This document shows positions 23,497-23,718 of a stretch of 23,718 bases of DNA, in pieces. The position numbers and the translations under genes were made by a program. Source of the stretch: UBA10649 sp037130755 (lineage in GTDB: Bacteria; Actinomycetota; Actinomycetes; S36-B12); NCBI GenBank assembly GCA_037130755.1, contig JBAXSI010000044.1, positions 1-23,718 of the forward strand. The letters run 5' to 3'. How positions within the stretch are numbered: position 1 is the first letter of the stretch; each line of letters begins with the position of its first letter. The notes below the pieces were generated by a model. That model saw only the letters and a list, made by a program, of their open reading frames with translations. It was not told the DNA's origin and made no database searches.

Positions 23497-23718
23497 CTAG
23501 ATCGGCTGATTCGTCGGGAGGATCACCAGGTCGCGGATCGTCACATGCCTGGGCTGCCCCAGCATGTACAGCACCGCATCCGCGACGTCCTCCGAGCGGA
23601 TCCCGCGTCCGGCAGCCACCTCGTCTTCGATGGACGAGTCCCCGGCGTTGACGCCCCACAGCTCGTTGAGCACGATGCCTGGCGCAATGGCTCCGAGCCG
23701 CACACCCGTTCCGAGCAG
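23497..23718 (-). CDS. Short-chain dehydrogenase/reductase, C-terminal part (cut by window edge)
   Basis: Open from the right edge to TAG at 23497-23499 (73 codons). The sequence G-V-R-L-G-A-I-A-P-G-I-V, then S-E-D-V-A-D-A-V-L-Y-M-L, then H-V-T-I-R-D-L-V-I-L-P matches the end of the SDR Rossmann domain in NADP-dependent 3-hydroxy-acid dehydrogenase (YdfG-like) proteins. The catalytic Tyr/Lys and the cofactor motif lie outside the window, so activity cannot be judged. The GTG at 23703 is internal to the domain and not the real start. It converges on the S53 peptidase with a 20-base gap and no clear terminator. Confidence 0.85.
   Translation of the reverse strand: MLGTGVRLGAIAPGIVLNELWGVNAGDSSIEDEVAAGRGIRSEDVADAVLYMLGQPRHVTIRDLVILPTNQPI

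Noticed and set aside
23703..23718. A small separate gene starting at GTG 23703
   Set aside because: The frame stays open to the window edge and the sequence is the middle of an SDR domain, so the start lies outside.

Overview
The window looks like chromosome of a high-G+C Gram-positive bacterium (Actinomycetota). This is suggested by strongly G/C-biased third codon positions, GTG/TTG starts, dense ATGA/TGATG gene overlaps, a DUF3263 protein (a family typical of actinobacteria), Sec-secreted solute-binding proteins without an obvious lipobox, and possible leaderless starts. Genus cannot be called from the sequence alone. No phage, insertion sequence or CRISPR array was seen. No gene-free stretch exceeds 300 bases; the longest is about 183 bases, upstream of the malE-like gene.

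Region 1 (1-9919, all minus strand) is a maltodextrin operon, read right to left: binding protein (malE-like), MalF-type permease with a very large extracytoplasmic loop carrying a 4 x 36-bp in-frame tandem repeat, MalG-type permease, cytoplasmic GH13 cyclomaltodextrinase/neopullulanase-type enzyme, MalK/MsmX-type ATPase, secreted GH13 alpha-amylase, and a second binding protein paralogous to the first, cut by the left edge. The logic is: secreted amylase cuts starch outside, the ABC importer takes up maltodextrins, and the cytoplasmic enzyme breaks them down. A perfect LacI-family-type operator lies upstream of malE, and a 15-bp perfect hairpin separates malE from malF.

Region 2 (10103-11358, minus) is a two-gene overlapping unit: a CPBP intramembrane protease and a DUF3263 protein.

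Region 3 (11395-16833, plus) is a compact kynurenine-degradation operon: alpha/beta hydrolase (candidate kynurenine formamidase), kynureninase, kynurenine 3-monooxygenase with an unusual C-terminal hydrophobic anchor, RidA-family protein (candidate 2-aminomuconate deaminase), 3-hydroxyanthranilate 3,4-dioxygenase and ACMS decarboxylase. ACMSD diverts carbon away from quinolinate/NAD and toward catabolism. Tryptophan 2,3-dioxygenase and aminomuconate-semialdehyde dehydrogenase are not in the window.

Region 4 (16830-23718) is mixed: a small DUF1801 protein convergent with ACMSD (the two stops share one CTAG); a large secreted GLUG-repeat / InlB-B-repeat / OmpA-like surface protein whose signal peptide lies in a different frame from the rest, so a frameshift is apparent near 20216-20218; a divergent TetR regulator; tRNA-Thr(TGT); a secreted S53 (sedolisin/kumamolisin) peptidase with intact catalytic residues; and the C-terminal end of a short-chain dehydrogenase running off the right edge.
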